Shown here in pieces: positions 25,809 to 35,902 of a stretch of DNA of 35,947 nt. The notes beneath the pieces were generated by a model, which worked only from the letters and a program-made list of their open reading frames with translations, did not search any database and was not told the DNA's origin. Each line of letters starts with the position of its first letter. Positions within the stretch are counted from its first letter, which is position 1. Both the position numbers and the translations under genes were made by a program. Source of the DNA: Limnohabitans sp. (GTDB lineage Bacteria; Pseudomonadota; Gammaproteobacteria; Burkholderiales; Burkholderiaceae_C); contig SHXN01000004.1 in the NCBI GenBank assembly GCA_009693305.1, positions 1-35,947 of the forward strand, in the 5' to 3' direction.

Positions 25809-26817
25809 ATCCAACAAAAGTATTCTAGAAGATCCATTGCAAGCCTGCCAGGCTGAGTCTGGCGATATAGATTTTGACGATATTGTCTCAGGCGTCTTTG
25901 ATGAGCCGTCAGACCCACTACAACTGCAAACACCCAAGCGTGTTTTATTACCTCAACCCGATACGCCCAAATTACACAAAGTATTAGCCCAAGCAGGCTT
26001 GGGATCGCGGGTCGATATGGAAAAATTAATTGCCGAGGGCCGCGTGAGTGTCAATCAAGAAGTGGCCCATGTGGGGCAACGCATTCAATACGGCGATCAA
26101 ATCAAGGTGAACGGTAAACCCGTCCAAGTCAGAATTGCGCCTTCTGCACCCCGTGTCCTTGCGTATCACAAGCCCGCAGGTGAAATCGTCTCTCACGACG
26201 ACCCGCAAAACAGACCCACGGTGTTTCGAAAATTACCCAGAGTTTATCACGGCAAATGGCAATCAGTGGGTCGACTCGATCTCAACACAGAGGGTTTACT
26301 TTTATTCACCGATTCGGGTGAGTTGGCCAATCAATTGATGCATCCGCGCTTTGGCTTAGAGCGCGAATATGCGGTGCGTGTATTGGGCGCATTAAGCAAC
26401 GAAGAAAAAAAGAAACTTTTGGATGGCGTGCAGCTCGAAGATGGACCTGCACAATTTGCCAGTTTAGAAGACGGCGGGGGCGATGGTGCTAATTGCTGGT
26501 ACAGAGTCACCATCAACGAGGGGCGCAATCGAGAAGTCAGACGCATGATCGAAGCCGTTGGGCATGCTGTCAGCCGATTGATTCGTATTCGTTATGGTGC
26601 GGTAGCACTCCCACGTGGCCTTCAACGGGGCGATTGGATGGAACTGGGCGAACTCGATATTGAGCAACTTTTAAGAACGGCTGCTAAACCCATCAAAAAA
26701 AGTACGTCACTTATTGGGGCCGAAAGCCTTTATCGACAAAGAAAAGACGATGCGGCTTCAAAATCCAGAAAAAGAAGCCCCCGAAAAGCGACCGCCCCAG
26801 GTCGAAAGTCGCGTTAA
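25786..26817 (+). CDS. rluB: 23S rRNA pseudouridine synthase B (RsuA/RluB/E/F family)
   Basis: This RsuA-family pseudouridine synthase is most likely RluB, which modifies U2605 of 23S rRNA in E. coli. Domains: an acidic leader of about 60 residues, an S4 domain ([32 protein letters not shown]), the catalytic domain with [28 protein letters not shown] (catalytic Asp in GRLD) and [28 protein letters not shown], then a Lys/Arg-rich tail ([18 protein letters not shown]) likely to contact RNA. The track begins at 25621 deep inside scpB. I take the ATG at 25786, giving 343 residues and a 23-base overlap with scpB, because the upstream residues look like scpB read in another frame. The precise paralogue within the family is inferred from the scpB-rluB order. 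Confidence 0.92.
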   Translation: MTSPRATESNKSILEDPLQACQAESGDIDFDDIVSGVFDEPSDPLQLQTPKRVLLPQPDTPKLHKVLAQAGLGSRVDMEKLIAEGRVSVNQEVAHVGQRIQYGDQIKVNGKPVQVRIAPSAPRVLAYHKPAGEIVSHDDPQNRPTVFRKLPRVYHGKWQSVGRLDLNTEGLLLFTDSGELANQLMHPRFGLEREYAVRVLGALSNEEKKKLLDGVQLEDGPAQFASLEDGGGDGANCWYRVTINEGRNREVRRMIEAVGHAVSRLIRIRYGAVALPRGLQRGDWMELGELDIEQLLRTAAKPIKKSTSLIGAESLYRQRKDDAASKSRKRSPRKATAPGRKSR

Positions 26818-26893
26818 ACCTACTTTCAGTTATTAAATTCTGTTTCTAAGGGTGATGCAGTCCCTTTTTATAGGGGAATTCACTGGTTCAAGC

Positions 26894-26899
26894 TAAAAT
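26894..26899 (+). promoter_or_regulatory. Candidate -10 element for ndk
   Basis: TAAAAT, one mismatch from TATAAT, lies 54 bases before the ndk start in the 135-base gap after rluB. No good -35 is seen at 16-18 bases upstream. TCCC...GGGA around 26861-26877 could be a weak rluB hairpin without a T run. Confidence 0.3.
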
Positions 26900-26952
26900 A
26901 GGTAGGCTTTGAGCCACCCTGGCCTTTTCTTCATTCTCAAGGAATTATTTCA

Positions 26953-27378
26953 ATGGCAATCGAACGTACTCTCTCCATCATCAAACCTGACGCTGTTGCA
27001 AAAAATGTCATCGGTCAAATTTATTCACGCTTTGAAGGCGCGAGTCTCAAAATAGTGGCTTCACGCATGGCGCATTTGTCAAAAACTGAAGCCGAAGCTT
27101 TTTATGCGGTTCACAAAGATCGCCCTTTTTTCAATGACTTGGTCAAATTTATGATCTCTGGTCCTGTGATGATTCAAGTGCTAGAGGGTGAAAATGCCAT
27201 TTTCAAAAACCGCGATCTAATGGGGGCCACAGACCCCCAAAAAGCAACTGCCGACACTATCCGTGCTGATTTTGCTGACAGCATTGACGCTAATGCAGTG
27301 CATGGTTCTGATGGTCCCGATACAGCCCGTCAAGAAGTTGCATTCTTCTTTGCAGGTCTTAACGTTTTCAATCGTTAA
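26953..27378 (+). CDS. ndk: Nucleoside diphosphate kinase
   Basis: Ndk transfers the gamma phosphate of ATP to nucleoside diphosphates through a phospho-histidine. The 141-residue protein has the standard start [38 protein letters not shown], the nucleotide-contact region, and the active-site signature [20 protein letters not shown] with the catalytic His. The length is normal. AAGGAA precedes the ATG. It opens the conserved ndk-rlmN-ispG-hisS-yfgM-bamB-der block, and rlmN follows after 20 bases. Confidence 0.98.
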   Translation: MAIERTLSIIKPDAVAKNVIGQIYSRFEGASLKIVASRMAHLSKTEAEAFYAVHKDRPFFNDLVKFMISGPVMIQVLEGENAIFKNRDLMGATDPQKATADTIRADFADSIDANAVHGSDGPDTARQEVAFFFAGLNVFNR

Positions 27379-27398
27379 TTTTTTAAAAGCGATTCATC

Positions 27399-28523
27399 AT
27401 GTTGGTCAATTTGTTGGAATTCGACCTCGATCGATTGACCGAATGGTGTGAAAGCGTGGGAGAAAAAAAATTCCGCGCAACCCAACTATTTAAATGGATC
27501 CATCAAAAGGGCGCCAGTCAATTTGATGACATGACCGATCTTGCAAAGTCTTTGCGTGAAAAACTTCATTTAATGGCTTGCGTCACGCCAATGCCGATTT
27601 TGTCGAGGCACGATTCTGCCGATGGAACCATCAAGTGGTTGTTTGACGCAGGAGACGGAAACGCTATCGAAGCCGTTTTTATTCCAGAAGAAGACAGAGG
27701 CACGCTGTGTGTTTCTTCGCAAGCGGGTTGTGCGGTGGGCTGTCCTTTTTGTTCAACGGGTTATCAGGGTTTCAGCCGCAATTTAAGCACTGCCGAAATT
27801 TTGAGTCAGTTATGGACAACCGAGCATTTATTGCGAAAAGAAAAAAATCAAATCGAGCGCGTCATCACCAACGTGGTCATGATGGGCATGGGCGAACCAT
27901 TACAAAATTATGACGCGCTGATTCCTGCTCTCAAAACCATGCTCAGCGAGCACGGGTATTGCCTCTCGCGCAGGCGTGTCACCGTATCCACATCGGGCGT
28001 GGTTCCCATGATCGAGCGATTAGCCAACGATTGCCCCGTTGCTTTGGCTGTTTCATTGCACGCACCCACCAACGAATTGCGAAATCGTTTGGTCCCCCTT
28101 AACATCAAATATCCTCTCGAAGAATTGTTAAGCACTTGCAAAACTTATTTGCTTAAAGCACCACGAGATTTCATCACCTTTGAATATTGCATGCTCGACG
28201 GCGTCAATGATTCGCCCGAACACGCACACGCTTTAATTCAATGGGTTCAAAACAACCCAAACGGTTCTATTCATTGCAAATTCAATCTCATTCCATTCAA
28301 TCCATTTCCGCAGTCGGGTTTGTTGCGTTCGCCGCATTCGCGCGTGCGCGCGTTTGCCGATTTGTTAAGTGCGGCAGGCATTGTCACCACCATTCGAAAA
28401 ACACGCGGTGACGATATTGACGCAGCTTGCGGACAACTGGCAGGCGATATCCAAGATCGAACGCAGTTGAAAAAAAGAAGACAAAATTCTGGAGTGATTC
28501 CTTTGGTTCAGGTGCCCGTATGA
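27399..28523 (+). CDS. rlmN: Dual-specificity 23S rRNA/tRNA adenine-C2 methyltransferase RlmN
   Basis: RlmN is a radical-SAM enzyme that methylates C2 of A2503 in 23S rRNA and A37 of several tRNAs, acting in translational fidelity. The 374-residue protein starts with the family opening [34 protein letters not shown]. The 4Fe-4S motif [20 protein letters not shown] (CX3CX2C) is intact. Further blocks [54 protein letters not shown] and the C-terminal [17 protein letters not shown], with the second catalytic Cys, are all present. Its TGA stop overlaps the ispG ATG (ATGA at 28520-28523). Confidence 0.97.
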   Translation: MLVNLLEFDLDRLTEWCESVGEKKFRATQLFKWIHQKGASQFDDMTDLAKSLREKLHLMACVTPMPILSRHDSADGTIKWLFDAGDGNAIEAVFIPEEDRGTLCVSSQAGCAVGCPFCSTGYQGFSRNLSTAEILSQLWTTEHLLRKEKNQIERVITNVVMMGMGEPLQNYDALIPALKTMLSEHGYCLSRRRVTVSTSGVVPMIERLANDCPVALAVSLHAPTNELRNRLVPLNIKYPLEELLSTCKTYLLKAPRDFITFEYCMLDGVNDSPEHAHALIQWVQNNPNGSIHCKFNLIPFNPFPQSGLLRSPHSRVRAFADLLSAAGIVTTIRKTRGDDIDAACGQLAGDIQDRTQLKKRRQNSGVIPLVQVPV

Positions 28524-29800
28524 ATAATTCTCTTTTGCCTATTCCATTTTCTGCGCCACTCGCCAGAAAAACACAACAAGCCCAAGTGGTTTGGGGTTCG
28601 CGCGTGGTCACCGTTGGCGGCTCAGCACCCGTTCGCATTCAATCCATGACCAATACCGATACGGTAGATGTGATTGGTACAGCGATTCAAGTCAAAGAAC
28701 TTGCTCTTGCGGGCTCAGAGATGGTTCGCATCACGGTCAATACACCAGAGGCCGCTCAAGCTGTTCCGCATATTCGCGAACAACTCGACAAAATGGGCAT
28801 TGATGTTCCATTGGTGGGCGATTTTCACTACAACGGTCATCGCTTGCTCACCGATCACCCCGATTGCGCACAAGCACTTTCCAAATACCGAATCAATCCT
28901 GGCAACGTGGGTAAAGGTGAGAAGCACGACAAACAATTTTCACAAATGATTGAAGCCGCCATTCGTTGGAACAAAGCGGTTCGAATTGGCGTCAATTGGG
29001 GTAGCTTGGATCAAGAGTTACTCGCGCAACTCATGGATGAAAATGCCAGTCGCTCAACGCCTTGGGACTCCAAGCAAGTGGTGTATGAGGCCTTGATTCG
29101 ATCTGCTATTGATTCTGCAAAACTGGCCGAACAAATCGGTATAGCCGGTCATCAAATCATTCTCAGTTGCAAAATGAGTGGCGTGCAAGATTTGGTTGCT
29201 GTTTATCGTGCGTTGGCCAACCGTTGTGATTACGCCCTGCATTTAGGTTTAACAGAAGCGGGTATGGGCACCAAAGGTACCGTTGCTTCGTCAACTGCGC
29301 TTTCAATCTTATTGCAAGAAGGAATCGGCGACACCATCCGCGTATCCCTCACACCGCAACCAGGTGAAGCTCGCACGCAAGAAGTGTTAATCGCTTCAGA
29401 AATTTTGCAATCCATGGGTATTCGAACTTTTGTTCCAAGCGTGACCGCGTGTCCAGGTTGTGGCCGAACAACCAGCACCACATTTCAAGAATTAGCGATG
29501 CAAATCGATAATTTTTTACGTGCTCAAATGCCTGTGTGGAAAGCCACCTATCCAGGCGTCGAAAACCTAAAAGTTGCAGTGATGGGTTGTATTGTTAACG
29601 GACCAGGCGAAAGCAAACACGCAGACATTGGCATCAGTTTGCCAGGCACAGGCGAGGCGCCTGCAGCCCCCGTTTTTATTGATGGTCAAAAAGCGCTCAC
29701 CCTCAGAGGCGAAAACATCGCTCAAGAATTTCATCAATTGGTTGAGCAATATGTACAGCGCAAATACGGTGCAACTGCAACGTCGCCTACTCACGCTTAA
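28520..29800 (+). CDS. ispG: 4-hydroxy-3-methylbut-2-en-1-yl diphosphate synthase IspG
   Basis: IspG converts 2-C-methyl-erythritol 2,4-cyclodiphosphate to HMBPP, the penultimate step of the MEP isoprenoid pathway, using a 4Fe-4S cluster. The 426-residue protein has the N-terminal signature [85 protein letters not shown] and the cluster cysteines in [18 protein letters not shown] and [23 protein letters not shown]. The track start at 28427 runs back into rlmN. I use the ATG at 28520 ([10 protein letters not shown]), which overlaps the rlmN stop by 4 bases. In many relatives rodZ, and in betaproteobacteria often a pilF-like gene, sits between rlmN and ispG. Here the two touch. Confidence 0.97.
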   Translation: MNNSLLPIPFSAPLARKTQQAQVVWGSRVVTVGGSAPVRIQSMTNTDTVDVIGTAIQVKELALAGSEMVRITVNTPEAAQAVPHIREQLDKMGIDVPLVGDFHYNGHRLLTDHPDCAQALSKYRINPGNVGKGEKHDKQFSQMIEAAIRWNKAVRIGVNWGSLDQELLAQLMDENASRSTPWDSKQVVYEALIRSAIDSAKLAEQIGIAGHQIILSCKMSGVQDLVAVYRALANRCDYALHLGLTEAGMGTKGTVASSTALSILLQEGIGDTIRVSLTPQPGEARTQEVLIASEILQSMGIRTFVPSVTACPGCGRTTSTTFQELAMQIDNFLRAQMPVWKATYPGVENLKVAVMGCIVNGPGESKHADIGISLPGTGEAPAAPVFIDGQKALTLRGENIAQEFHQLVEQYVQRKYGATATSPTHA

Positions 29801-29803
29801 CTC

Positions 29804-31108
29804 ATGGCAGAAAAAATATCAGCAGTTAAAGGCATGAACGATCTCTTGCCCGATCAAACGGCTAGGTGGGAGTGGCTCGAGGCCAAATTTCGTTTAGTCA
29901 TGCACACTTATGCCTATCAAAATATTCGAACACCGATTGTTGAGACCACTGCTTTGTTTGTTAGGGGATTAGGCGAAGTCACCGATATTGTCGAAAAAGA
30001 AATGTATTCGTTTGAAGACAAGTTAAATGGAGAACACCTCACGCTCAGACCCGAAGCAACAGCGGGTGTTGTTCGCGCAGTCGTTGAACACAATTTGTTG
30101 TACGAGGGCGGTCGCCGTCTTTACTACATGGGCCCTATGTTTAGACACGAGCGACCACAGCGTGGACGTTATCGGCAATTTCATCAACTTGGCGCTGAGG
30201 CACTGGGTTTTTCAGGCCCAGAAGTAGACGCTGAATTAATTTTGATGGCGCATGCGTTTTGGAAATCTTTGGGTTTGCAGCACGTGCGTTTAGAACTCAA
30301 CAGTCTGGGCCAACCCGACGAGCGACTGCGTCACCGTAGTGATTTAATCGCCTACTTTGAAAAAAAGCAACATTCACTTGACGAGGACACCAAGCAACGT
30401 CTTCATGGCAATCCATTGCGCGTGTTAGATACAAAAAATCCAGCGATGCAAGAGTTGGTGCAAGGCGCGCCTCAGTTATTTAATTATTTAGGTGCTGAGT
30501 CGCAATCACATTTCAATGCAGTCAAAAATATTCTTGATGCGCAAGGCGTCGCTTACACCATCAATCCTCGATTGGTTCGAGGGATGGACTATTACAACCT
30601 TACTGTGTTTGAATTCATCACCGATCAATTGGGCTCACAAGGCACCATCTGTGGTGGTGGTCGATATGATTATTTGATTGAACAAATCGGCGGCAAGCCC
30701 GCGCCTGCCGTGGGCTGGGCATTGGGTGCTGAGCGAGTGCTCGAATTACTCAAAGAGCAAAACGCGGCTTATCAAGCGCCTGCCATCGATGCTTATGCCA
30801 TCGTGCCCGACGCGGCCTCGCTTCCCCAGGTGATTCAAACCATTGAGCAATTGCGTCAAATGGGCATTCGGATTCAAATGCATTCGCCCGCTCACTGTGC
30901 AACGGGTTCAGGCATGGGAAGTATGAAGTCACAATTTAAAAAAGCAGATGCCAGCGGTGCCTTGCACGCGCTCATTTTTGGGGAACATGAGTTGTCCAAT
31001 CAACAAGTCACCATTAAATCACTCAGGGATGGAGAAGGTGAACAACGCCTGGCCCATCTCAATGAATTACACGTGTGGGGCCCCGCTCTACAATCTCAAT
31101 CTTCATAG
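29804..31108 (+). CDS. hisS: Histidyl-tRNA synthetase
   Basis: HisS charges tRNA-His with histidine. This is a class II synthetase of 434 residues, normal length. It opens with [22 protein letters not shown]. Class II motif 2 lies in [29 protein letters not shown], and the histidine-specific signatures [17 protein letters not shown] and [18 protein letters not shown] follow. The motif 3 region ([14 protein letters not shown]) and an anticodon-binding C-terminal domain ([28 protein letters not shown]) are present. It starts only 3 bases after the ispG stop, so it is certainly in the same transcript. Confidence 0.98.
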   Translation: MAEKISAVKGMNDLLPDQTARWEWLEAKFRLVMHTYAYQNIRTPIVETTALFVRGLGEVTDIVEKEMYSFEDKLNGEHLTLRPEATAGVVRAVVEHNLLYEGGRRLYYMGPMFRHERPQRGRYRQFHQLGAEALGFSGPEVDAELILMAHAFWKSLGLQHVRLELNSLGQPDERLRHRSDLIAYFEKKQHSLDEDTKQRLHGNPLRVLDTKNPAMQELVQGAPQLFNYLGAESQSHFNAVKNILDAQGVAYTINPRLVRGMDYYNLTVFEFITDQLGSQGTICGGGRYDYLIEQIGGKPAPAVGWALGAERVLELLKEQNAAYQAPAIDAYAIVPDAASLPQVIQTIEQLRQMGIRIQMHSPAHCATGSGMGSMKSQFKKADASGALHALIFGEHELSNQQVTIKSLRDGEGEQRLAHLNELHVWGPALQSQSS

Positions 31109-31132
31109 ACATTGACAACGCATAGGATTCGC

Positions 31133-31795
31133 ATGGCTTCCCATCTTGATTTACAAGAACAAGAACAATTAGATGATTTCAAACATTTTTGGAATCGCTG
31201 GGGTAATCTCATCTCTTGGATACTCATTTTCATTTTGGGATCCTATGCTTCATGGAACGGATGGCAGTATTGGCAACGACAACAAGCCGCCCAAGCCGCT
31301 GTCTTATTTGAAACCGTCGAAAAAGCAATCACAACGTCAGACATTCCATTGCTCGATCGTTCTTTGGCCGATATCAAAGACAAATTTGGTTCTACTACGT
31401 TTGCGCATCAGTCCGCCATGCTCGCGTCCAGGGTTTATGCCGATCAAAACGATTCAACCAAAGCACAATCTGCTCTTGAGTGGGTTCTCTCACAGTCCAA
31501 TGATTCAGGCTACCAGTCTTTGGCTCGTTTGCGTTTGTCAACGCTTGCCATTGAAAATAAAAAATTCGATCAAGCCAAAAGCATATTAGACACAAAATTT
31601 CCAAGCGCATTTCAACCCTTGGTTGACGATCGACTCGGTGATATTGCTTTGCTTGAAAAAAAGCCCGATCAAGCAAAGACTTATTTTTTGTCTGCATGGA
31701 AGGCCATGGACGTTCAATCAGACTATCGTCAAATTTTAGATATGAAATTGGCGGCACTTGGGGTTGATCCCAAATTAGAAAGCGCAACCAAGTGA
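31133..31795 (+). CDS. yfgM: YfgM-like inner-membrane TPR protein
   Basis: YfgM is a single-pass inner-membrane protein with periplasmic TPRs that in E. coli binds the SecYEG/PpiD translocon. The 220-residue product has a short cytoplasmic N-terminus (ASHLDLQEQEQLDDFKHFWNRWG), one membrane helix (LISWILIFILGSYASWNGW, about residues 25-45) and then TPR-like helices, including STKAQSALEWVLSQSNDSGYQSLARLRLSTLAIENKKFDQAKSILD and PDQAKTYFLSAWKAM. The track begins at a TTG at 31112. I prefer the ATG at 31133 (MASHLD), preceded by TAGGA at 31123-31127. Its TGA overlaps the GTG start of bamB. Confidence 0.92.
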   Translation: MASHLDLQEQEQLDDFKHFWNRWGNLISWILIFILGSYASWNGWQYWQRQQAAQAAVLFETVEKAITTSDIPLLDRSLADIKDKFGSTTFAHQSAMLASRVYADQNDSTKAQSALEWVLSQSNDSGYQSLARLRLSTLAIENKKFDQAKSILDTKFPSAFQPLVDDRLGDIALLEKKPDQAKTYFLSAWKAMDVQSDYRQILDMKLAALGVDPKLESATK

Positions 31796-32922
31796 TAAAG
31801 ATTTTTCAATCATTCATGAATCAATGGGCGATTTTGATTCCTGTTGTGTTTCTTTCGTCTTGTGGTTCCCCAAGACCGCAACCCACCGAACTGGGTCCTA
31901 TCAAAGTGGCTCAAGAATTTCAACAGTTGTGGACAGCCAATTTAGGACGATCGGTCAATCTTTTGCAAATGATTGCCAACGTCAATGGAAAAATTGCGTT
32001 TGCCAGCGATTCAGGCGTTGTTGCTGTTATTGATTCATCCAGTGGCAAAGAATTATTTCGTACGCAGTTGCCCGTCAAAATCAGCGCAGCTATGGGATTC
32101 GAAGGCAAGCGCCTCGCGCTCGTGAGTCAAAACAACGAGTTGATTGTTTTAGAAGAGGGTGCCATCAAATGGAGATTCACACTAGAGGCCCAAGTCTACA
32201 CAGCGCCACTCGTCGCTGGTGAACGTGTTTTTGTTTTGCTTGCCAATCGCACGATTCAATCTTTTGATGGTGCTACAGGTCGTGTTTTATGGACACAAAA
32301 GCGCACAGGTGAAACACTCGTGTTGCAACAACAGGGCGTTTTAATGCCGTTTCAAAACACGCTCGTCACGGGCTATTCGGGTCGCTTAGCCGCGCTCAAT
32401 CCAGATACGGGTGTCAGCCTATGGGAAACAACACTTGCGGTGCCTAGAGGCATCAATGATTTGGAGCGACTCGTTGATTTGGTGGGTCGAGCCAGTCGAC
32501 AAGGAGATTCTATTTGTGTGCGTGTGTTTCAAGCGCAAGTGGGTTGTGTCAATGCGCGACGTGGTGAATTTTTATGGGCCAGACCTTCGGTTGGCATTCA
32601 AGGTATTGATGGAAACGCAGATGTTTTATTCACCACCGAATCCAATGGCGTTGTGCTCGCATGGGACCGCAAAAATGGCGAACGCATTTGGGATACCGAT
32701 CGACTCAAGTACAGAAATTTAACGGCTCCATTATTTACGCCTAAAGCCATTGTCATTGGAGACAATGGTGGAAACATTTATTTGCTATCACCCAAAGACG
32801 GCTCGCTACTCAATCGAATTCAAACCAAAAGCGATGGATTTGCTTCCCCCCCAACCAGCATCGATAATGGGTTTGTTATTCTCACGGCATCGGGCAATTT
32901 ATTGGCCTATCGATTGCCATAA
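31792..32922 (+). CDS. bamB: Outer membrane protein assembly factor BamB
   Basis: BamB is the eight-bladed beta-propeller lipoprotein of the BAM complex. The 376-residue product has a lipoprotein signal with lipobox FLSSC (Cys near residue 23). Repeated PQQ-like blades follow: [77 protein letters not shown] and [17 protein letters not shown]. The start at 31792 is a GTG overlapping the yfgM TGA (GTGA). An in-frame ATG eight codons later (31816, MNQWAILIP) is an alternative that would keep the whole signal peptide. Together with bamD in this window, two of the accessory BAM lipoproteins are encoded here. Confidence 0.94.
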   Translation: MIKIFQSFMNQWAILIPVVFLSSCGSPRPQPTELGPIKVAQEFQQLWTANLGRSVNLLQMIANVNGKIAFASDSGVVAVIDSSSGKELFRTQLPVKISAAMGFEGKRLALVSQNNELIVLEEGAIKWRFTLEAQVYTAPLVAGERVFVLLANRTIQSFDGATGRVLWTQKRTGETLVLQQQGVLMPFQNTLVTGYSGRLAALNPDTGVSLWETTLAVPRGINDLERLVDLVGRASRQGDSICVRVFQAQVGCVNARRGEFLWARPSVGIQGIDGNADVLFTTESNGVVLAWDRKNGERIWDTDRLKYRNLTAPLFTPKAIVIGDNGGNIYLLSPKDGSLLNRIQTKSDGFASPPTSIDNGFVILTASGNLLAYRLP

Positions 32923-32935
32923 CCAAAGACTCCAT

Positions 32936-34282
32936 GTGAAACCCATTATTGCCTTGGTAGGGCGCCCCAATGTGGGCAAATCAACCCTCTTTAATCGAAT
33001 GACTCGATCGCGTGATGCCATCGTGGCCGACTACGCCGGTCTCACACGTGATCGTCACTATGGCAACGCCAAGTTGGGCAAACATGAGTTCATCGTCATC
33101 GACACGGGTGGATTTGAGCCGGATGCCACCGACGGTATTTTTAAAGAAATGGCCAAACAAACGCGTCAAGCCGTTGCAGAAGCCGACGTGGTCATTTTTG
33201 TCGTTGATGCAAGAGCAGGCGTTTCTGCGCAAGACCATGACATTGCCAACTATCTTCGCAAGCTGCATAAAATTTGTTTACTCATTGCCAACAAAGCCGA
33301 AGGTATGACACAAGGCATTCAATTGGCAGAGTTTTTCGAACTCGGTCTTGGAGAAGTTCTGCCTGTGTCTGCGGCTCATGGTGAAGGCATCCGAAGCCTC
33401 ATCGAAATTGCAATTGAATCATTGGCTTTGCCTGATGTACAAGAAATTGAATCTTCTGAAGACGAAGAAAATCGTCCCATCAAATTAGCCGTTGCAGGAA
33501 AGCCTAACGTCGGTAAATCTACGCTGATCAACACATGGCTGGGTGAAGAGCGTCTGGTTGCTTTTGATTTGCCAGGTACAACACGCGACGCCATCTCTGT
33601 TCCTTTTGAGCGCAAGGGTCAGATGTTCGAGCTGATCGATACAGCGGGTTTGCGCAGAAAAGGAAAAGTTTTCGAAGCGATCGAAAAATTTTCTGTGGTT
33701 AAAACATTACAAGCGATTGAATCGGCCAACGTGGTTTTGTTATTGATCGACGCAGAGCAAGGCGTCACAGATCAAGACGCGCACATCGCAGGTTTTATTT
33801 TGGAATCAGGTCGTGCGGTGGTGCTGGCCATTAATAAATGGGATGCGGTCGACGCCTATCAACGCGAATTGGTGCAACGCTCCATCGAAACTCGATTGGC
33901 TTTTTTAAAGTTTGCCAAGCTTCATTTGATTTCAGCAAAAAAACGCCAAGGTTTGAGTCCTGTCTGGGATTCCATCATTCAGGCCCAAAAGGCGGCGATG
34001 GTCAAAATGCCTACGCCTGTTTTGACGTGCATTCTTCAAGAAGCCGTTCAGTTTCAGGCGCCTAAGCGTTCAGGGATGTTCAGACCTAAACCTCGATACG
34101 CGCATCAAGGTGGAATGAACCCGCCTGTGATTGTGGTCCACGGCAACTCACTCGAACATGTAACCGATTCTTACAAGCGTTATTTAGAAGGCCGTTTTCG
34201 AAAAGAATTCAAACTCGAGGGTACCCCTATGCGTATCGAAATGAAAACCTCTCATAACCCTTACATCGACCAAGAATCCTAA
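32936..34282 (+). CDS. der: Ribosome-assembly GTPase Der (EngA)
   Basis: Der is an essential tandem-GTPase needed for maturation of the 50S ribosomal subunit. The 448-residue protein has the first G domain at the very N-terminus ([36 protein letters not shown]), an acidic linker, a second G domain ([49 protein letters not shown]) and the C-terminal KH-like domain ([27 protein letters not shown]). The track start at 32750 lies inside bamB. The real start is the GTG at 32936, two codons before the conserved PIIALVG, 13 bases after the bamB stop. An overlapping ATG at 32934 is out of frame and stops at once. Confidence 0.97.
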   Translation: MKPIIALVGRPNVGKSTLFNRMTRSRDAIVADYAGLTRDRHYGNAKLGKHEFIVIDTGGFEPDATDGIFKEMAKQTRQAVAEADVVIFVVDARAGVSAQDHDIANYLRKLHKICLLIANKAEGMTQGIQLAEFFELGLGEVLPVSAAHGEGIRSLIEIAIESLALPDVQEIESSEDEENRPIKLAVAGKPNVGKSTLINTWLGEERLVAFDLPGTTRDAISVPFERKGQMFELIDTAGLRRKGKVFEAIEKFSVVKTLQAIESANVVLLLIDAEQGVTDQDAHIAGFILESGRAVVLAINKWDAVDAYQRELVQRSIETRLAFLKFAKLHLISAKKRQGLSPVWDSIIQAQKAAMVKMPTPVLTCILQEAVQFQAPKRSGMFRPKPRYAHQGGMNPPVIVVHGNSLEHVTDSYKRYLEGRFRKEFKLEGTPMRIEMKTSHNPYIDQES

Positions 34283-34290
34283 AAAGTTAA

Positions 34291-34308
34291 ATTAATTAGT
34301 TAATTAAT
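34291..34308. repeat. Perfect AT-only inverted repeat upstream of hfq
   Basis: ATTAATTA-GT-TAATTAAT is an 8-bp perfect inverted repeat in the 96-base gap between der and hfq, 8 bases after the der stop. The half-sites are A/T only, which suits a protein operator or IHF-like site better than an RNA hairpin. A chance AT-rich palindrome is possible. Confidence 0.5.
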
Positions 34309-34310
34309 AC

Positions 34311-34325
34311 CCTTTTCAAAAAAGG
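34311..34325 (+). terminator. Weak hairpin between der and hfq
   Basis: CCTTTT-CAA-AAAAGG forms a 6-bp stem with a 3-base loop just after the AT palindrome. It has no following T run, so termination is doubtful; it may be a partial terminator or attenuator before hfq. Confidence 0.25.
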
Positions 34326-34378
34326 CGCTTACTCTGTGGTAAGGTCAAACCCTCACCACTTTAAACACGGAGAATATC

Positions 34379-34627
34379 GTGAGCAACAAAGGCCAACTCT
34401 TGCAGGATCCATTTCTAAACATTCTGCGCAAAGAACATGTACCCGTTTCAATTTATTTGGTTAACGGCATCAAATTACAAGGACAAGTCGAATCGTTTGA
34501 TCAGTATGTTGTTTTACTAAGAAACACAGTTACGCAAATGGTTTACAAGCATGCCATTTCAACCATTGTTCCAGCACGAGCTGTTAACTTCAATGTCACC
34601 GAGGGTGAAGAAACGCCCGAATCTTAA
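34379..34627 (+). CDS. hfq: RNA chaperone Hfq
   Basis: Hfq is the hexameric Sm-like RNA chaperone that pairs small RNAs with mRNAs. The 82-residue protein has the Sm1 motif ([45 protein letters not shown]) and the Sm2 motif [11 protein letters not shown] with the conserved YKH. The C-terminal tail is very short ([13 protein letters not shown]), acidic, and typical of betaproteobacterial Hfq. The start codon is GTG at 34379, with GGAG about seven bases upstream. The order der-hfq-hflX is usual in Burkholderiales. The stop overlaps an ATG that opens only a 14-codon ORF. Confidence 0.98.
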   Translation: MSNKGQLLQDPFLNILRKEHVPVSIYLVNGIKLQGQVESFDQYVVLLRNTVTQMVYKHAISTIVPARAVNFNVTEGEETPES

Positions 34628-34663
34628 TGAGTCTATTCACGGCAACTTTTTGTTTGATCGTCT

Positions 34664-35833
34664 TTGTTTGAAGTTTCTCAACCTGAAACAGCATCTGCCA
34701 TTTTAGTAGGTGTTGATTTAGGCTTGCCTCATTTTGATTCGCAATTGATTGAATTGGGATTGCTGGCTCAAACCGCTGGTTTAATACCCGTTTCAAAAAT
34801 AGTTTGTAAGCGAAAAGCCCCTGATCCTGGGTTGTTTGTAGGTTCAGGTAAAGCAGACGAAATCAAAGCCATGGCTAAGCAACACCATGCCACCGAAATT
34901 TTATTTGATCAATCTTTAAGCCCTGCACAGCAACGAAATTTAGAGCGACACATTGGCTTACCTGTCAATGATCGAACCTTGTTGATACTTGAAATTTTTG
35001 CGCAACGCGCAAGAAGTCACGAAGGCAAATTACAAGTCGAGTTGGCACGATTACAATACCTCAGTACGCGACTGGTTCGGCGCTGGTCTCACTTAGAGAG
35101 ACAGCGCGGCGGTATTGGCAACAGAGGCGGTCCGGGTGAAACCCAAATTGAATTGGATCGCCGCATGATTGGCGAGTCCATCAAACGAACAAAAGAACGA
35201 TTAGAAAAAGTCAAAAAACAGCGCAATACACAAAGACGCCAAAGACAAAAATTTTCTGTTTTTAATATTTCTTTGGTGGGATACACCAATGCAGGTAAAT
35301 CATCTTTGTTTAATGCACTCGTCAAAGCCAAGTCGTATGCGGCAGACCAGTTGTTTGCCACTTTGGATACAACCACGCGACAAATTTATCTCAATCAAGG
35401 CACTGATCAAGGCATACAAGCGTCGCTATCCGATACGGTGGGTTTTATTCGGGATTTGCCACACGGACTGATCGATGCATTTGAAGCCACTTTGCAAGAG
35501 TCAACAGACGCAGATTTGTTATTGCAGGTGGTGGACGCATCGCATCCCGACTTTTTAGAGCAAATGGCGCAAGTCGAAATGGTTTTGGAAGAAATTGGCG
35601 CCTCTGATATCGATCAAATGCTTGTATTTAACAAGCTGGATGCACTTTCAAGCGAACAAATGCCTTTGACACTCAGCGATAATTACGAAATCAATGGTAA
35701 AACCGTGCAGAGGCAGTTTGTGAGTGCAAAGACGGGGCAGGGCTTGGACCAGCTTCGAGAATTCCTCACCATCGCCGCAAAAAACCATCGACATGTGACT
35801 TTCCCCGATGCCACTATAACCAACCATGTTTAA
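34664..35833 (+). CDS. hflX: GTPase HflX
   Basis: HflX is a ribosome-binding GTPase that splits or rescues stalled 70S ribosomes under stress. The 389-residue protein has the N-terminal domain (AILVGVDLGLPHFDSQLIELGLLAQTAG, DPGLFVGSGKADEI), the Gly-rich linker GGIGNRGGPGETQIELDRRMI, and a GTPase domain with G1 GYTNAGKSSLFN, G3 DTVGFIRDLPHGLIDAFEATL and G4 NKLD. The frame is closed upstream by TGA at 34655. The only near start is TTG at 34664 (TTG TTT GAA), without a visible Shine-Dalgarno, 36 bases after hfq. The next in-frame ATG lies well inside the conserved region. Confidence 0.95.
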   Translation: MFEVSQPETASAILVGVDLGLPHFDSQLIELGLLAQTAGLIPVSKIVCKRKAPDPGLFVGSGKADEIKAMAKQHHATEILFDQSLSPAQQRNLERHIGLPVNDRTLLILEIFAQRARSHEGKLQVELARLQYLSTRLVRRWSHLERQRGGIGNRGGPGETQIELDRRMIGESIKRTKERLEKVKKQRNTQRRQRQKFSVFNISLVGYTNAGKSSLFNALVKAKSYAADQLFATLDTTTRQIYLNQGTDQGIQASLSDTVGFIRDLPHGLIDAFEATLQESTDADLLLQVVDASHPDFLEQMAQVEMVLEEIGASDIDQMLVFNKLDALSSEQMPLTLSDNYEINGKTVQRQFVSAKTGQGLDQLREFLTIAAKNHRHVTFPDATITNHV

Positions 35834-35902
35834 GGGTTATACAAGTCGATTGAGTTTAGGCACAATTGAAACTTTCACTTTCCCACTGAATCCATCATTC
35901 AC

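Noticed and set aside
28427-28519. Long N-terminus of IspG in the ORF track
   Set aside because: It is the rlmN end in another frame; the ATG overlapping the rlmN stop is the natural start.
32750-32935. Long N-terminus of Der in the ORF track
   Set aside because: It is the bamB C-terminus in another frame. Der homologues begin directly at the [15 protein letters not shown] segment.
34627-34671. 14-codon ORF after hfq as a real gene ([14 protein letters not shown])
   Set aside because: Very short, without its own ribosome site, and it resembles no known leader peptide. Kept only as a note in the hflX finding.
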